Shown: positions 7,876 to 18,296, numbered from the stretch's first letter. The stretch is 64,000 bases of DNA from Bacteroidaceae bacterium (GCA_016280445.1 JAEEGS010000022.1:1-64000), one strand, 5' to 3'. The notes: generated by a model not told the origin, from the letters alone. Numbers and translations: made by a program.

Positions 7876-9528
7876 ATGGCTCAAGCACCAGAATTTAAGT
7901 ATGCACCGATGTTCCAGATGGGACAGGACACAACGGAATACCGCCTGTTGACCAAAGAAGGCGTAACCGTGAGCGAGTTTGAGGGTAAGGAAATCGTGAA
8001 GGTCTCTCCCGAGGCTCTCACTTTGTTGGCTCAGCAGGCCTTCCACGATGTAGAGTTCATGTTGCGCCGTGAACATAACCTGCAGGTGGCAAAGATACTT
8101 CGAGACCCTGAAGCAAGTGAGAATGACAAGTATGTGGCATTGCAGTTCCTGCGCAATGCGGAAACGGCTGCCAAGGGCATCTTGCCTTTCTGCCAAGACA
8201 CAGGTACTGCCATTATCCACGGTGAGAAGGGTCAGCAGATTTGGACAGGTTTCGAGGATGAGGAGGCGCTGTCGAAGGGTGTGTTTAATACCTTTACACA
8301 GGACAATCTGCGCTATTCCCAGAATGCTCCGCTGAACATGTACGACGAGGTGAATACGAAGTGCAATCTTCCTGCACAAATTGATATTGAGGCAACGGAA
8401 GGTGCTGAGTATCGTTTCGTGATGGTGGCAAAGGGCGGAGGTTCTGCCAACAAGACCTACTTCTATCCTATGACAAAGGCAACTATCCAGAACGAGGGCA
8501 CACTGCTTCCTTTCCTTGTGGAAGAGATGAAGCATCTGGGCACAGCGGCTTGTCCTCCTTACCATATTGCATTTGTCATTGGTGGCACTTCGGCGGAGAA
8601 GAACCTGCTGACGGTGAAACTTGCCTCTATCAAATACTATGACTCACTGCCTACAACGGGTGACGAGACGGGTCGTGCATTCCGCGACGTGGACTTGGAG
8701 GAGAAACTCTTGAAAGAAGCATATAAGATTGGTCTCGGTGCACAATTTGGCGGTAAGTATCTGGCACACGACATTCGCGTGATTCGTCTGCCTCGTCATG
8801 GCGCAAGTTGTCCAATTGGCATGGGCGTTTCCTGCTCTGCCGACCGCAATATCAAGGCAAAAATTAACAGGGATGGTATCTGGTTGGAAAAGATGGATAG
8901 CAACCCTGCAGAGTTGATTCCAGAAGAACTGCGTCGTCCAGGCGAAGGTGGCAAGGGCATTGAGATTGACCTGAATAAGGGCATTGACGCTGTACGTGCT
9001 GAACTGACTAAATATCCTGTATCGACTCGTGTAAACCTGAAGGGCACCATTATCGTCGCACGTGATATCGCTCATGCGAAACTGAAAGCCCGTCTGGATG
9101 CTGGCGAGGGCATGCCACAATACTTTAAGGATTATCCTGTTCTCTATGCAGGTCCTGCCAAGACACCAGAGGGTTATCCTTGTGGCTCGATGGGCCCGAC
9201 TACAGCTAACCGCATGGATCCTTATGTGGATGAGTTCCAGGCCAACGGCGCATCGCTCGTGATGATAGCCAAGGGTAACCGCACCCAGCAGGTGACCGAC
9301 GCTTGCAAGAAGCATGGTGGTTTCTATCTCGGCACTATCGGTGGTGTGGCTGCAGTGCTTTCACAGTCGAGCATCAAGAGCATCGAGTGTGTGGAATATC
9401 CAGAACTTGGCATGGAGGCTATCTGGAAGATTGAGGTGGAAGACTTCCCTGCTTTCATCCTTGTGGACGACAAGGGCAACGACTTTTTCAAGCAGTTGAA
9501 ACCCTGCGAGGGATGTACAATTCTCTGA
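7876..9528 (+). CDS. fumA: Fumarate hydratase, class I (iron-sulfur)
   Basis: A 550-residue single-chain class I fumarase interconverting fumarate and malate. In this group the reductive branch to succinate makes it central to fermentation. The three cysteines expected to hold the [4Fe-4S] cluster are visible: Cys106 (PFCQDTGT), Cys226 (AACPPYH) and Cys312 (GASCPIG). The C-terminal beta domain ([33 protein letters not shown]) is fused, as in E. coli FumA/FumB. It has its own promoter; the next small gene begins 6 bases after the stop. Confidence 0.95.
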   Translation: MAQAPEFKYAPMFQMGQDTTEYRLLTKEGVTVSEFEGKEIVKVSPEALTLLAQQAFHDVEFMLRREHNLQVAKILRDPEASENDKYVALQFLRNAETAAKGILPFCQDTGTAIIHGEKGQQIWTGFEDEEALSKGVFNTFTQDNLRYSQNAPLNMYDEVNTKCNLPAQIDIEATEGAEYRFVMVAKGGGSANKTYFYPMTKATIQNEGTLLPFLVEEMKHLGTAACPPYHIAFVIGGTSAEKNLLTVKLASIKYYDSLPTTGDETGRAFRDVDLEEKLLKEAYKIGLGAQFGGKYLAHDIRVIRLPRHGASCPIGMGVSCSADRNIKAKINRDGIWLEKMDSNPAELIPEELRRPGEGGKGIEIDLNKGIDAVRAELTKYPVSTRVNLKGTIIVARDIAHAKLKARLDAGEGMPQYFKDYPVLYAGPAKTPEGYPCGSMGPTTANRMDPYVDEFQANGASLVMIAKGNRTQQVTDACKKHGGFYLGTIGGVAAVLSQSSIKSIECVEYPELGMEAIWKIEVEDFPAFILVDDKGNDFFKQLKPCEGCTIL

Positions 9529-9534
9529 TGGACG

Positions 9535-9813
9535 ATGCGTTGGTTCGAACCTTATCTACAGACAATCCTCATGGAAGCAGGTGAGGAGGGACTGCGCATC
9601 AACAACATCGTTCTGGGCATCTGCAACATGGAGCCGAAACTTTTCAACACGCCTCACACCTACGAGGAGGCATGGAAAGAAGTTTATCAATTCCTTCGTG
9701 CGGAGAGCAAGAAAGTTGAATCGCCTTACCGCTATGTGGAGGGCAAACGGGGTCACTTCTTCTTCGACGGCAACAAAGTGACAGAAGAAACACAGATGAC
9801 CATAGAATTTTAA
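9535..9813 (+). CDS. Small protein of unknown function
   Basis: A 92-residue soluble protein without signal or membrane segment. EAGEEGLRINNIVLGICN followed by YEEAWKEVYQFLRAESKK and a terminal GKRGHFFFDGNKV looks like helix-turn-helix plus beta wing, so a winged-helix fold is possible but only inferred. It starts six bases after fumarase and lies 20 bases before frr. A different-frame ATG overlapping the fumarase stop at 9528 does not lead into this protein. The length, spacing and charge pattern suggest a real gene. Confidence 0.6.
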   Translation: MRWFEPYLQTILMEAGEEGLRINNIVLGICNMEPKLFNTPHTYEEAWKEVYQFLRAESKKVESPYRYVEGKRGHFFFDGNKVTEETQMTIEF

Positions 9814-9833
9814 TACTTAAAATACATACAATT

Positions 9834-10394
9834 ATGGAAGATGTAAAGAAATATCTGGAAGACGCTGAGGAAAAGATGGAGTTTGCCGCCATGCACCTCG
9901 AAGAGGCACTCAGCCGTATCCGTGCAGGACGTGCCAATGTGCACATTCTTGATGAAGTTCGTGTTGACTCTTATGGTAGTATGGTGCCGCTGAGCAACGT
10001 GGCATCGCTCAACACCCCCGATGCCCGCAGCATCACCATCAAGCCTTGGGATAAGTCCATGCTGCGCGTTATTGAGAAAGCCATTATTGATTCATCTGTC
10101 GGCATCATGCCTGAGAACAACGGTGAAATCATTCGTCTGGGCATCCCCGCACTGACAGAGGAACGCCGTAGGGATCTCACTAAGCAGTGTTCGAAAGAGG
10201 CTGAAACAGCCAAGGTGAGTGTACGCAATGCCCGTCGCGATGCCATCGAGAAACTGAAGAAGTCCATCAAGACAGGCACGCCAGAGGATATGGAGAAAGA
10301 CTACGAAGACAAGGTTCAGAAGGCACACGACAAGTACATCAAGAAGATTGATGGCATGCTCGAAGCCAAGAACAAGGAAATCATGACAGTGTAA
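9834..10394 (+). CDS. frr: Ribosome recycling factor
   Basis: A 186-residue RRF that, with EF-G, splits post-termination ribosomes. The full three-helix bundle is present: N-terminal EEALSRIRAGRANVHILDEVRVDSYG, the hinge beta domain (PLSNVASLNTPDARSITIKPWD) and the long C-terminal helices (LTEERRRDLTKQCSKEAETAKVSVRNARRDA). Length matches the family. It sits between the small unknown gene and rsgA, two ribosome-associated functions side by side. Confidence 0.97.
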   Translation: MEDVKKYLEDAEEKMEFAAMHLEEALSRIRAGRANVHILDEVRVDSYGSMVPLSNVASLNTPDARSITIKPWDKSMLRVIEKAIIDSSVGIMPENNGEIIRLGIPALTEERRRDLTKQCSKEAETAKVSVRNARRDAIEKLKKSIKTGTPEDMEKDYEDKVQKAHDKYIKKIDGMLEAKNKEIMTV

Positions 10395-10430
10395 TGCTTC
10401 GGGCAACAAACCGAAGAAGAATTCCCAAGG

Positions 10431-11387
10431 ATGCACGGACTCGTCATCAGAAACACGGGCTATAGTTACACCGTAAAATCGGATGCGGGAGAGGTCTTTG
10501 AATGTAAGGTCAAAGGCAACTTCCGCATCCGTGGTATCCGTACGACAAATCCAGTGGCTATTGGAGACGGTGTCACCTTCACACCCCAAGAAGTGGAGGG
10601 GAATATAGAGCAGGCGAGACAAGGTCTAATCGTTGAGATGGATGACCGCAAGAATTACATCATTCGCAAGTCGACCAACCTCTCCAAACAGTCCCACATT
10701 ATCGCTGCCAATGTCGATATGTGCTTCCTTATTGTTACCATCAAGCAGCCAGAGACCCCCCTCCAGTTCATCGATCGCTTCTTGGCCAGCGCAGAGGCCT
10801 ACAGTGTACCAGTCACCCTTATCTTCAACAAGATTGACCTGATCGACGAGGAATGGAAGAGTTACCTCGAAGGGGTTGTCCATCTTTATGAGACGGTTGG
10901 CTATTCTTGTCGCTGTATTTCCGCCACAACAGGTGAAGGTGTGGAGACCTTGCGCCACGAACTGAAAGGTAAGATAACCCTCCTCTCAGGCAACAGCGGT
11001 GTGGGTAAATCAACCCTCATCAATGCCCTTTTCCCTCATCTTCATCTCCGCACCAGCGAAATTAGCGATGCTTATGAGACGGGTAAGCACACAACCACCT
11101 TCTCCGAAATGTATGAAGTGGACACAGATGGAGGATACATCATTGACACTCCTGGTATCAAAGGGTTCGGCACCTTTGACATGAAGCGGGAAGAAGTCAG
11201 CCATTATTTCAAGGAAATCTTCCACTTTGCTGCTGATTGTCGTTTTAATAACTGTACCCATACTCACGAGCCTCATTGCGCTGTGCGTGAGGCTGTTGAA
11301 CGTCATGATATCGCTGAAAGCCGTTATAACTCCTATCTTTCCATGCTCGAAGATGAAAAAGAAAACAAATATCGTGCTGCTTATTAG
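10431..11387 (+). CDS. rsgA: Ribosome small-subunit GTPase RsgA
   Basis: A 318-residue circularly permuted GTPase that helps mature the 30S subunit. The motif order shows the permutation: NKID (133-136) comes before GNSGVGKST (187-195), TTT (221-223) and DTPG (239-242). An N-terminal OB fold (~1-75) and a C-terminal zinc-binding block with Cys270, Cys275 and Cys283 complete the family layout. The 3' end overlaps the start of the TPR gene by 35 bases. Confidence 0.96.
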   Translation: MHGLVIRNTGYSYTVKSDAGEVFECKVKGNFRIRGIRTTNPVAIGDGVTFTPQEVEGNIEQARQGLIVEMDDRKNYIIRKSTNLSKQSHIIAANVDMCFLIVTIKQPETPLQFIDRFLASAEAYSVPVTLIFNKIDLIDEEWKSYLEGVVHLYETVGYSCRCISATTGEGVETLRHELKGKITLLSGNSGVGKSTLINALFPHLHLRTSEISDAYETGKHTTTFSEMYEVDTDGGYIIDTPGIKGFGTFDMKREEVSHYFKEIFHFAADCRFNNCTHTHEPHCAVREAVERHDIAESRYNSYLSMLEDEKENKYRAAY

Positions 11388-12189
11388 TGTGCTGATGTGG
11401 CTCATGATGCTACCAGCAGCAGGACAGACTTATGAAGACTGCATCGGAAAGGGACTTGTTGCCGCCAACAACCAACAGTATGATGAGGCCATTGCTCTCT
11501 TCCGCCAGGCTCTCCGACTTTCTCCCCATGATATTCGCAATGCCCTTACGTATGCCAATATAGCGCATGTGCAGGAAGTGATGGGAGATTCTTTGAAAGC
11601 CCTTGACAGTTATGACATGGCACTGGGTATCGCTCCGCTTAACCTTCCGATACTCAAGGCACGAGCCAGCCTTCTGATGAGCCTTGGTAACTATACGAAG
11701 GCCATCTTTGATTATGGAAAAATCCTTGACATTGAGCCGACAAATGTTGATGCCTTGCTCAATCGTGCTTACATTTATCAGAAACGTCTAGACTTCCAGA
11801 ACGCAAAGAGTGACTATGAACGGCTGCTCACGCTTCAGCCCGACAACTATGCGGCATTGTTGGGTGTGGCCATTCTTTTTCAGCAGGCGAATAAGCCCGA
11901 GGAGGCTATCGCTCGACTTTCGCAACTCATTGGGCAATGGCCGGAGAAGGCAGAACTATATTCTGTTCGTGCTGAGATAGAGGCTGAGGCCAATCAGACC
12001 GAATTGGCTATTATGGACTTGGATAAGGCTATCAGCCTTGAACCGACGAACAAGAACATGGTGCTCACGAGAGCGTACATCTATTTGAAAGAGGGAAAGA
12101 AACATCTGGCCAAGCAAGATTTTGAAAGAGCCATTGCTTTAGGAGTTCCTCGTGGACAACTGAAAGAGGAACTCAAACAATGCCGTTGA
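11353..12189 (+). CDS. Exported tetratricopeptide-repeat protein
   Basis: ATG 11353 gives a signal peptide (MKKKTNIVLLISVLMWLMMLPAAGQ) and a 278-residue product. About six to seven TPR units run from residue ~27 to the end (for example YDEAIALFRQALRLSPHD, YTKAIFDYGKILDIEPTN, TELAIMDLDKAISLEPTN). The helical solenoid presumably scaffolds protein contacts in the periplasm. The reading frame stays open upstream, but the signal peptide fixes this start inside the end of rsgA, implying coupled translation. Confidence 0.85.
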   Translation: MKKKTNIVLLISVLMWLMMLPAAGQTYEDCIGKGLVAANNQQYDEAIALFRQALRLSPHDIRNALTYANIAHVQEVMGDSLKALDSYDMALGIAPLNLPILKARASLLMSLGNYTKAIFDYGKILDIEPTNVDALLNRAYIYQKRLDFQNAKSDYERLLTLQPDNYAALLGVAILFQQANKPEEAIARLSQLIGQWPEKAELYSVRAEIEAEANQTELAIMDLDKAISLEPTNKNMVLTRAYIYLKEGKKHLAKQDFERAIALGVPRGQLKEELKQCR

Positions 12190-12210
12190 CACAAAAAAAT
12201 GCCTTTTTAT

Positions 12211-12241
12211 TTTGTTCTTTCCACAAATAGCCTTACCTTTG
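12211..12241 (+). promoter_or_regulatory. Promoter for tRNA-Asn
   Basis: TACCTTTG at 12234-12241 with TTTG at 12211-12214 (spacing 19), ending 18 bases before the mature tRNA. Confidence 0.75.
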
Positions 12242-12259
12242 CATCACATTTAAGAAAAC

Positions 12260-12333
12260 GCTTCAGTAGCTCAGTTGGTTAGAGCACATGACTGTTAATC
12301 ATGGGGTCGTTGGTTCAAGCCCATCCTGAAGCG
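12260..12333 (+). tRNA. tRNA-Asn (anticodon GTT)
   Basis: A 74-base cloverleaf folds by hand. The acceptor stem is GCTTCAG/CTGAAGC with discriminator G. The D arm is GCTC/GAGC with loop AGTTGGTTA. The anticodon stem is CATGA/TCATG with loop CTGTTAA, so the anticodon is GTT. The variable loop is GGGTC and the T arm is GTTGG-TTCAAGC-CCATC. The T stem has one T-T mismatch at its second pair. CCA is not encoded. Promoter upstream and terminator downstream make it a single-gene unit. Confidence 0.92.
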
Positions 12334-12334
12334 C

Positions 12335-12364
12335 AAAAAGGCTCGCAATTGCGAGCCTTTTTTT
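12335..12364. terminator. Bidirectional intrinsic terminator after tRNA-Asn
   Basis: A-rich run, palindrome GGCTCGCAATTGCGAGCC and a T run. It ends the tRNA transcript on the plus strand and can end trkH on the minus strand. Confidence 0.85.
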
Positions 12365-12378
12365 GTGGTGGAGAATGT

Positions 12379-13863
12379 TTATCCCTTCTTCCAGAAACTT
12401 CTGGTGAAGAGAAGCATGATGGGGAAGATTTCCAAACGTCCGATGAGCATGAGGAAGGAGCAGACATACTTAGCCAAAGGCGATAGAATGGCCCACGAGT
12501 GCACGGGGCCGTAATAGCCCATGCCTGGCCCTACATTGCTGATGCTTGACATGGCAATACCGAAGGCCTCGTAGTAGTCGAAGTTGGGATGCACATCGTT
12601 CGGATCAACACCACTCAATGCCAACACAAAGGCTCCTAGAAAAAGGGAACAGACAAAGAGAGCCACAAACCCGAGCAGGGTTTGTACGATGGAGTTGGGC
12701 ACAATGTTCCCGTTCATGCGGACAGGCGTAATGGCGCGTGGATGGAGAATATGGGTGAACTCATTCTTCAAGACGCGATAGATGATGCTGAGGCGCACAC
12801 ACTTGAAACCACCGCAGGTGCTGCCTGAACAGGCTCCTGCAAACATGACAAAGAGAAGCACAGGCATGAGTTGTACGGGCCAGAGGGTGTAATCGACTGT
12901 GGCAAGTCCTGTGGTGGTTTGAAGGGAGATAACCGTGAAGAGACTATGGCGGACAGAAGCCTCCACATCATACATGGGGTCTCCTAAGGCCAATGACACG
13001 GTACAAATAAGTGATGCGCCTAACACGATGATGAGATAGGCACGCAATTCGGCATCAGCAAAGAATTTTTTCAGTTTCCCCTTGAGGATGGTATAATATA
13101 TTAATGTGTAGTTGATGCCCGAGACAAACATGAAGAAGATGAGCACATACTCAATGGCGGGCGAGTTATAGTAATCTCCAAGAAGAGCCGAGTGGGTGCC
13201 GTAGCCTCCTGTGGCCGTAGTGCATAAAGCGTAGTTCGTGGCATCGAAGGCGTTCATGCCGCACAGCATCAAGGCGGCGACACAGAGAATGGTGAGCATC
13301 ACATACACACCGCCAATCCATCGGGCAGCCATCGAAATGCGTGGATGTACTTTGTCGTGCAGCGGTCCTGTTGCCTCTGCTGCAAAGAGTTTCACTTCGC
13401 CCATACCAAAGGCTGGCAAGATGGCGATGGTGAAGAAAACAATGCCGATACCGCCAATCCACTGCGTCAAACTGCGCCAAAAGAGCAGCCCCTTGGGCAT
13501 AGAGTCAAGGTCGTCAATAATTGTGGCTCCAGTGCTGGTGAATCCCGACATGGTTTCGAAGAATGCGCTGGCAACATCTGACACGTGACCGTCGAGCAAG
13601 AAGGGGAACATGCCTATCAGCGTGAAGAGCACCCACACGATAGACACAATGATGTAGCCATCTTTTCTACCCATTTTTTTGCCAGCCTTCCGACCGACAA
13701 TGACTCCAACGATGCCTAGCAGAAGAGCCGCTGCGATGGGTGGAATGAAAGCGTGTATGCCTTCGCCGTAAAGCCAACAGACAACTTGGCACAACATCAT
13801 CAATCCCGCCTCGATGAAGAGGAGGAAGCCGAGAATCTTTGCTATCAGTTGCCAGTTGACCAT
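12379..13863 (-). CDS. trkH: Potassium uptake protein TrkH
   Basis: A 494-residue membrane subunit of the Trk potassium transporter. The four pore-loop filters are readable in order: TSTGAT, TATGGYGT, TTTGLAT and NVGPGMGYYG, set among roughly ten membrane helices. It opens with LIAKILGFLLFIEAGLMML, an intact family N-terminus. It lies downstream of trkA on the same strand (116 bases apart), so channel and gating subunit are adjacent. Confidence 0.95.
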   Translation of the reverse strand: MVNWQLIAKILGFLLFIEAGLMMLCQVVCWLYGEGIHAFIPPIAAALLLGIVGVIVGRKAGKKMGRKDGYIIVSIVWVLFTLIGMFPFLLDGHVSDVASAFFETMSGFTSTGATIIDDLDSMPKGLLFWRSLTQWIGGIGIVFFTIAILPAFGMGEVKLFAAEATGPLHDKVHPRISMAARWIGGVYVMLTILCVAALMLCGMNAFDATNYALCTTATGGYGTHSALLGDYYNSPAIEYVLIFFMFVSGINYTLIYYTILKGKLKKFFADAELRAYLIIVLGASLICTVSLALGDPMYDVEASVRHSLFTVISLQTTTGLATVDYTLWPVQLMPVLLFVMFAGACSGSTCGGFKCVRLSIIYRVLKNEFTHILHPRAITPVRMNGNIVPNSIVQTLLGFVALFVCSLFLGAFVLALSGVDPNDVHPNFDYYEAFGIAMSSISNVGPGMGYYGPVHSWAILSPLAKYVCSFLMLIGRLEIFPIMLLFTRSFWKKG

Positions 13864-13979
13864 ATTATTTGTAAAGTTTAGAGTTTAAAGTTTAGCGTTG
13901 AGAGAGGACTGATGCGGTGTGCTCATTGAGGAACAACTGGCCGCATGGTCTTTCACCTTTAAACCTTCACCTTTCAACT
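13864..13979. other. trkA-trkH intergenic region with heptamer repeats
   Basis: Three head-to-tail heptamers (AGTTTAG, AGTTTAA, AGTTTAG) occupy 13875-13895 and related inverted text (CCTTTAAACCTTCACC) lies near 13958-13975. The two could pair weakly. No promoter box was recognised. Confidence 0.4.
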
Positions 13980-15362
13980 TTATTTAAAGAACTTGTCCAA
14001 TTTTCGTAGCGTGTTGTCAATGCAGAAGACCACCACTTTGTCGCCTGCCTGCAACTGTGTGGAGCCGTTCACCAACATGGATTTCCCTTCTCTCGACATG
14101 CCACCGATGTTCACGCCGCGTGGGAAACGCAAATCCATCACCTTTTTCTTCGTCACTTGCGAACCAGCCTTCACTACAAATTCGGCTACGTCGGCATTGC
14201 CGATGGTCAGCATCTTCACGTTGTCCACGTCGCCTTTCAGGAGCATGCGGTAGATGTGGCTGGCGGCAATCATCTTCTTGTTGATGATGGTGCCGATGTC
14301 GAGGTCGTTGGCCATATCGAAATAATCGAGGTTTTCCACCTGCGCGATGGTTTTGTGGATGCCTCGGCGACGTGCGGCCACGCAAGCCAGAATGTTTTGC
14401 TGGTCATTGTCCGTCAAGGCGATGAGGGCCTCGGTACTGCCGTAACCTTCGTCGTTCAACAAGTCCACATCATATCCCTCTCCCTCCAGAATCATCGTTT
14501 TAGGCGAGACAAGCGATTGCAACTCTTCCGTCCGTTTCTTGTCGGGCTCGATAATCTTGACACTATCGTGGATGGTCTCCAATTTCCAGCAGGCTCGTAC
14601 AGACAGTTTTCCACCTCCGATAAGAAGGCTGTTTTTCACGGCTGGGTAGTCGTCCTTTCCTGTCAGATGGCGGATTTCAGTCAGATTTTCTTTGGTGGTC
14701 ATGAAGAAAACGAGGTCGCGTGGCAAGATTTGTTCGTCGCCATGAGGACAGATGGTCTCGCCGTCACGTTTGATGGCCACCACGTGGAAGTTGTGGCCGT
14801 AGGTAACACCGATTTCCTTCAAGGTGTGACCCACGAGTTGGTTATTCTTGTTGCTGATTTCCTTTTCATAAATAGGATGTGCATCGTGCATCTTCACGCT
14901 CAACAAAAGCAATTCACCATTGTTGAACTCCCACATCTGGCGCACCCAACTATATCGTGAACTGGTCATGATGTCTTCTGCTGCGAGCAGTTCTGGATAG
15001 ATGAGCGACTCGATGCCCATTTTCTTGAAGAGTTCGATGTTCTCAGGCTTCATGTATTCATAGTTGTCCACGCGTGCCACTGTCTGTCGGGCACCCAGTT
15101 GTTTGGCCAGCATGGCGCAGGCGAGGTTTTCGCTCTCGTTGGGTGTTACGGCGATGAAAAGATCGGCATGATTCACCTCGACATCCCTCATTCCATTGAC
15201 AGAAGTGGGTTGACGCACCAGTGTCATGATGTCCAATTCGTTGCCCCAGCGGAGGAGTTTGTTCTCGTCGGCATCGATGAGAACGACATCCTGATGGTCG
15301 TTTGACAACATTCGCGCCAAGTGTGTGCCTACGGCGCCTGCACCTGCAATAACTATTTTCAT
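13980..15362 (-). CDS. trkA: Trk potassium transporter regulatory subunit TrkA
   Basis: A 460-residue cytoplasmic protein that binds NAD(H) and gates TrkH. Two RCK modules are visible: [19 protein letters not shown] with acidic VLIDADE at the N-terminus, and [17 protein letters not shown] around residue 230, each followed by a TrkA-C domain (the last ends [10 protein letters not shown]). ATG 15362 starts exactly at the Rossmann motif and its bases overlap the dxs stop (ATGA); a longer reading would run into dxs. Confidence 0.95.
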   Translation of the reverse strand: MKIVIAGAGAVGTHLARMLSNDHQDVVLIDADENKLLRWGNELDIMTLVRQPTSVNGMRDVEVNHADLFIAVTPNESENLACAMLAKQLGARQTVARVDNYEYMKPENIELFKKMGIESLIYPELLAAEDIMTSSRYSWVRQMWEFNNGELLLLSVKMHDAHPIYEKEISNKNNQLVGHTLKEIGVTYGHNFHVVAIKRDGETICPHGDEQILPRDLVFFMTTKENLTEIRHLTGKDDYPAVKNSLLIGGGKLSVRACWKLETIHDSVKIIEPDKKRTEELQSLVSPKTMILEGEGYDVDLLNDEGYGSTEALIALTDNDQQNILACVAARRRGIHKTIAQVENLDYFDMANDLDIGTIINKKMIAASHIYRMLLKGDVDNVKMLTIGNADVAEFVVKAGSQVTKKKVMDLRFPRGVNIGGMSREGKSMLVNGSTQLQAGDKVVVFCIDNTLRKLDKFFK

Positions 15363-17272
15363 ATCAAAACCTTTGCTATTCCTTCTGCATCCATACCGCA
15401 TTGTTTGCGAAGTTCGGCCACTGTGCCGTGCATCACAAACCGATTGGGGATGCCGATGCGTTTCACTTCCACGTTATATCCATGGTCGGCAAAGAACTCC
15501 AGCACAGCGCTGCCAAGGCCTCCTGTGATGATGCCGTCTTCCACCGTCACCACCTTCTTGAACTTCTTGCCCACTTCGTGCAGGATGTCTTCGTCGATAG
15601 GTTTGAGGAAGCGCATGTCGTAGTGTGCGATTTCCAGCGGCGCTTCTGGCCGTTCGTTCAGCGACTGCAGTTCGGCGATGACGATGGCCTTTTGTGCCTC
15701 CACGCCCAACGGGCCAAGACTCAATACGGCGATGTCCTTGCCGTCTTTCAGTTTTCGGCCTTTGCCCACAGGCAGTTCTTCGAGGTCGCAATGCCAGTCG
15801 ATGGTGTTGCCGCGTCCGCGTGGATAGCGGATGACGAACACGCCTTTGTCTGGCAGTTGTGCCGTATACATCAGGTTCCTCAACTCTGGTTCGTTCATGG
15901 GTGAGGAGATGGTCAAATTGGGGATGGGGCGGAGGAAAGCCAGGTCGAAAGCACCATGATGTGTCGACCCATCTTCGCCCACCAATCCTGCGCGGTCGAG
16001 ACACAGCACCATGTTCAGGCGCATTGTGGCAGCATCGTGGATGATGTTGTCGTAGGCACGTTGCATGAACGACGAGTAGATGTTGCAGAATGGCATCATG
16101 CCATCCTTGGCAAGGCCGCCCGAGAAGGTCACGGCATGTCCTTCTGCGATGCCCACATCAAACACGCGGTTGGGCATCGCGTTCATCATGATGTTCATAG
16201 AACAGCCTGTTGGCATCGCGGGTGTTACGCCTACAATCTTCGGGTTCTGTTGTGCCAGTTCAAGGAGCGTCTTGCCAAACACATCCTGAAACTTTGGTGG
16301 ATGCGGTTTGTCGTCGTGGTTCACAATGCGTTCACCTGTGTCTGGATCAAACTTTCCAGGCGCGTGCCAGATGGTGGCATCCTCTTCGGCGGGAGCATAG
16401 CCATAACCCTTTGTGGTGTGAATATGCAGCAGTTTGGGGCCTTTCATGTCCTTGATGGCTTGGAAGATGCGCACCAACTCCACCACGTTGTTGCCCGCAG
16501 CAGGTCCGAAATACCGGATGTCCATTCCCTCAAACATGTTCTTCTGGCGTGTCAGTACCGATTTCACGCTGTTGTTGAAGCGGATGATGCCTTTACGGCG
16601 TTTCTCGTTCAAGATGCCCCAACCGAAAAGTTTCCGTGAAATCTTATACCTTATATTATTATAGGTGGTGTTGGTGGTCAGTTGCAGCAAGTATTGCCGC
16701 ATGCCGCCCACGCTCTGGTCGATGGACATATTATTGTCGTTCAGCACAATCAGCATGTCGTTGGGTGTGCTGGCTGTGTTGTTGATGCCTTCGAAGGCCA
16801 ATCCGCCGCTCATGGCACCGTCGCCAATCACCGCCACCACCTTTCTGTCTTCTCCCTTCAGTTTGGCCGCAGCCGCCATGCCCAATGCTGCCGAGATGGA
16901 GTTGCTGGCATGGCCGCAGCAGAAGGTGTCGTACTCGCTCTCGTCGGGGTGCGGAAAAGGTTTCAGCCCGTTCAGTTTGCGGTTGGTGCAGAATTTGTCG
17001 CGCCGCCCCGTGAGTATCTTATGTCCGTATGCCTGATGCCCCACGTCCCACACGATGCGGTCGTAAGGTGTATTGAACACGTAATGCAATGCCACCGTCA
17101 ATTCCACCACACCGAGGCTCGAAGCCAGATGCCCGGGATTCATTGCCAACTCCTCAATAATGTCGCGTCTCAGTTCATCGCACACGGCGGGCAATTCTTC
17201 CACCTTCAACTGGCGCAGGTCGGCTGGGTAGTCAATCTTTGTCAGGTACTTGTATTCGTTGCTGTCTCCCAT
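15359..17272 (-). CDS. dxs: 1-deoxy-D-xylulose-5-phosphate synthase
   Basis: A 637-residue thiamine-diphosphate enzyme joining pyruvate and glyceraldehyde-3-phosphate, the first step of the MEP isoprenoid route. The cofactor motif starts at [16 protein letters not shown] (150-165) and ends with LNDNNMSI (177-184). [12 protein letters not shown] and the transketolase central domain ([16 protein letters not shown]) are intact. It is the first gene of a three-gene minus-strand operon with trkA and trkH. Metabolic linkage to potassium uptake is not obvious; the order is probably historical. Confidence 0.96.
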   Translation of the reverse strand: MGDSNEYKYLTKIDYPADLRQLKVEELPAVCDELRRDIIEELAMNPGHLASSLGVVELTVALHYVFNTPYDRIVWDVGHQAYGHKILTGRRDKFCTNRKLNGLKPFPHPDESEYDTFCCGHASNSISAALGMAAAAKLKGEDRKVVAVIGDGAMSGGLAFEGINNTASTPNDMLIVLNDNNMSIDQSVGGMRQYLLQLTTNTTYNNIRYKISRKLFGWGILNEKRRKGIIRFNNSVKSVLTRQKNMFEGMDIRYFGPAAGNNVVELVRIFQAIKDMKGPKLLHIHTTKGYGYAPAEEDATIWHAPGKFDPDTGERIVNHDDKPHPPKFQDVFGKTLLELAQQNPKIVGVTPAMPTGCSMNIMMNAMPNRVFDVGIAEGHAVTFSGGLAKDGMMPFCNIYSSFMQRAYDNIIHDAATMRLNMVLCLDRAGLVGEDGSTHHGAFDLAFLRPIPNLTISSPMNEPELRNLMYTAQLPDKGVFVIRYPRGRGNTIDWHCDLEELPVGKGRKLKDGKDIAVLSLGPLGVEAQKAIVIAELQSLNERPEAPLEIAHYDMRFLKPIDEDILHEVGKKFKKVVTVEDGIITGGLGSAVLEFFADHGYNVEVKRIGIPNRFVMHGTVAELRKQCGMDAEGIAKVLI

Positions 17273-17292
17273 ACTTCGATGTTAAAAGCATG

Positions 17293-17324
17293 CAAAGGTA
17301 CGAGTTCGTGAGAGAATAACCAAA
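17293..17324 (-). promoter_or_regulatory. Promoter for the dxs-trkA-trkH operon
   Basis: Minus-strand TACCTTTG (17300-17293) with TTTG at 17324-17321, spacing 20. The dxs start is 20 bases downstream. Confidence 0.8.
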
Positions 17325-17496
17325 TTTATTTGTATTTTTCCTCATCTCAAACCCTTCAAGAGCATAACTTTTTCATTTCATGGAACATAAATTGTGTTTT
17401 TTAATGAAAAAGGTGAAAAAAAGTGAAGAAATAGGTATAAAATTGTTCTTTATGTATGAAAAAGTATCCATTTCCGTTGTTTTCGGTTAAAAAGTG

Positions 17497-17528
17497 TTGG
17501 AGGATATGTGAAAAAGACTTTATCTTTG
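17497..17528 (+). promoter_or_regulatory. Promoter for the outer-membrane barrel gene
   Basis: TATCTTTG at 17521-17528 with TTGG at 17497-17500 in the -33 place (20 bases). The leader is about 80 bases and starts with AT-poor and then purine-rich sequence. Confidence 0.65.
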
Positions 17529-17616
17529 CCGCGTCATCCAAAAAGAGGGGAATCCGAAAACCTCAGAATGACCTTCATAACAGAGTAGGAAAAACTAATT
17601 GTAAAATGAGAAAATT

Positions 17617-18222
17617 ATGAAAAAGTTTTTGATCGCTGCTATCGCAGTTCTCGGTTTCACAACCGCAAACGCACAGTACACAGCTGAGGCTGGTGACATC
17701 CAGACTTCTGTAAGTTTCCGTCCTTTCGCTAACGGTCAAGATGGCAAGGAGATGTTTGAGAACGTTGGTATCAATGCTTCTTACTTCCTCACTGACAAGG
17801 ACGCTATCCGTGTAAATTTGAACTTCGGTTCTGACTCTGGCAAGGAGAACGATGTTAAGAACTCTCAGACTGACTTTGGTTTCGCTGTAGGTTATGAGAA
17901 CCACTTCAAGACTTATGACCGCATTGACCTCTTCGCAGGTGTTGAGGCTGGTTTCGCTACTCGTAGCCGCAAGTATGCTGGCCACAAGGTTGAGGGTGGT
18001 TACACTAGTTTCGGTGCTGGCATCTTCACTGGTATCAACTTCTATGTTTACAAGAAGCTCTACATCGGTACTGAGATTGGTTTCAACTACGCTCACTACA
18101 ACTACAACAAGTATGATGCGCAGGATTACGAAGGCAACTGGGTTAAGGTTGATCCTAAGACCAGCAACAACTCTATCAAGTTTGAGGTTGAGCCTATGCT
18201 GAAGCTCGGTTGGACTTTCTAA
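17617..18222 (+). CDS. Small outer-membrane beta-barrel protein
   Basis: A 201-residue protein with signal peptide MKKFLIAAIAVLGFTTANAQ. Alternating strands such as TSVSFRPFANG, GINASYFLTDKDAIRVNLNFG, GFAVGYENHF and YIGTEIGFNYAHY, and a terminal aromatic (GWTF), are typical of eight-stranded OmpX/OmpW-like barrels. It is monocistronic, with its own promoter and a strong terminator. Codon use is narrow (repeated GGT, GCT, AAG, TTC), which suggests high expression. Substrate or role is not evident. Confidence 0.8.
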   Translation: MKKFLIAAIAVLGFTTANAQYTAEAGDIQTSVSFRPFANGQDGKEMFENVGINASYFLTDKDAIRVNLNFGSDSGKENDVKNSQTDFGFAVGYENHFKTYDRIDLFAGVEAGFATRSRKYAGHKVEGGYTSFGAGIFTGINFYVYKKLYIGTEIGFNYAHYNYNKYDAQDYEGNWVKVDPKTSNNSIKFEVEPMLKLGWTF

Positions 18223-18245
18223 TCCATCCAGTTTATAACATAATA

Positions 18246-18296
18246 AACCAAAAAAGGGGGCGGCAGAATTTGCCGACCCCCCTTTCTTTTTGTGCT
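18246..18296 (+). terminator. Intrinsic terminator after the barrel gene
   Basis: A GC-rich stem GGGGGCGGCA with loop GAATT and return TGCCGACCCCCC is followed by TTTCTTTTT. Confidence 0.85.

Larger units (their letters stand above)
17273..17616. other. Divergent intergenic region between dxs and the outer-membrane barrel gene
   Basis: The 344 bases are AT-rich and hold the dxs promoter on the left and the barrel-gene promoter on the right. A 36-codon ORF at 17380-17490 lacks a convincing promoter and is not called. Nothing else is recognised. Confidence 0.5.

Noticed and set aside
13864-13979. Heptamer AGTTTAA repeats as an origin or iteron site
   Set aside because: Only three short AT-rich units, no DnaA boxes or replication genes; best left as a minor repeat.
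17380-17490. 36-codon plus-strand frame between dxs and the barrel gene
   Set aside because: No proper promoter or conserved-looking product; AT-rich DNA gives such frames by chance.
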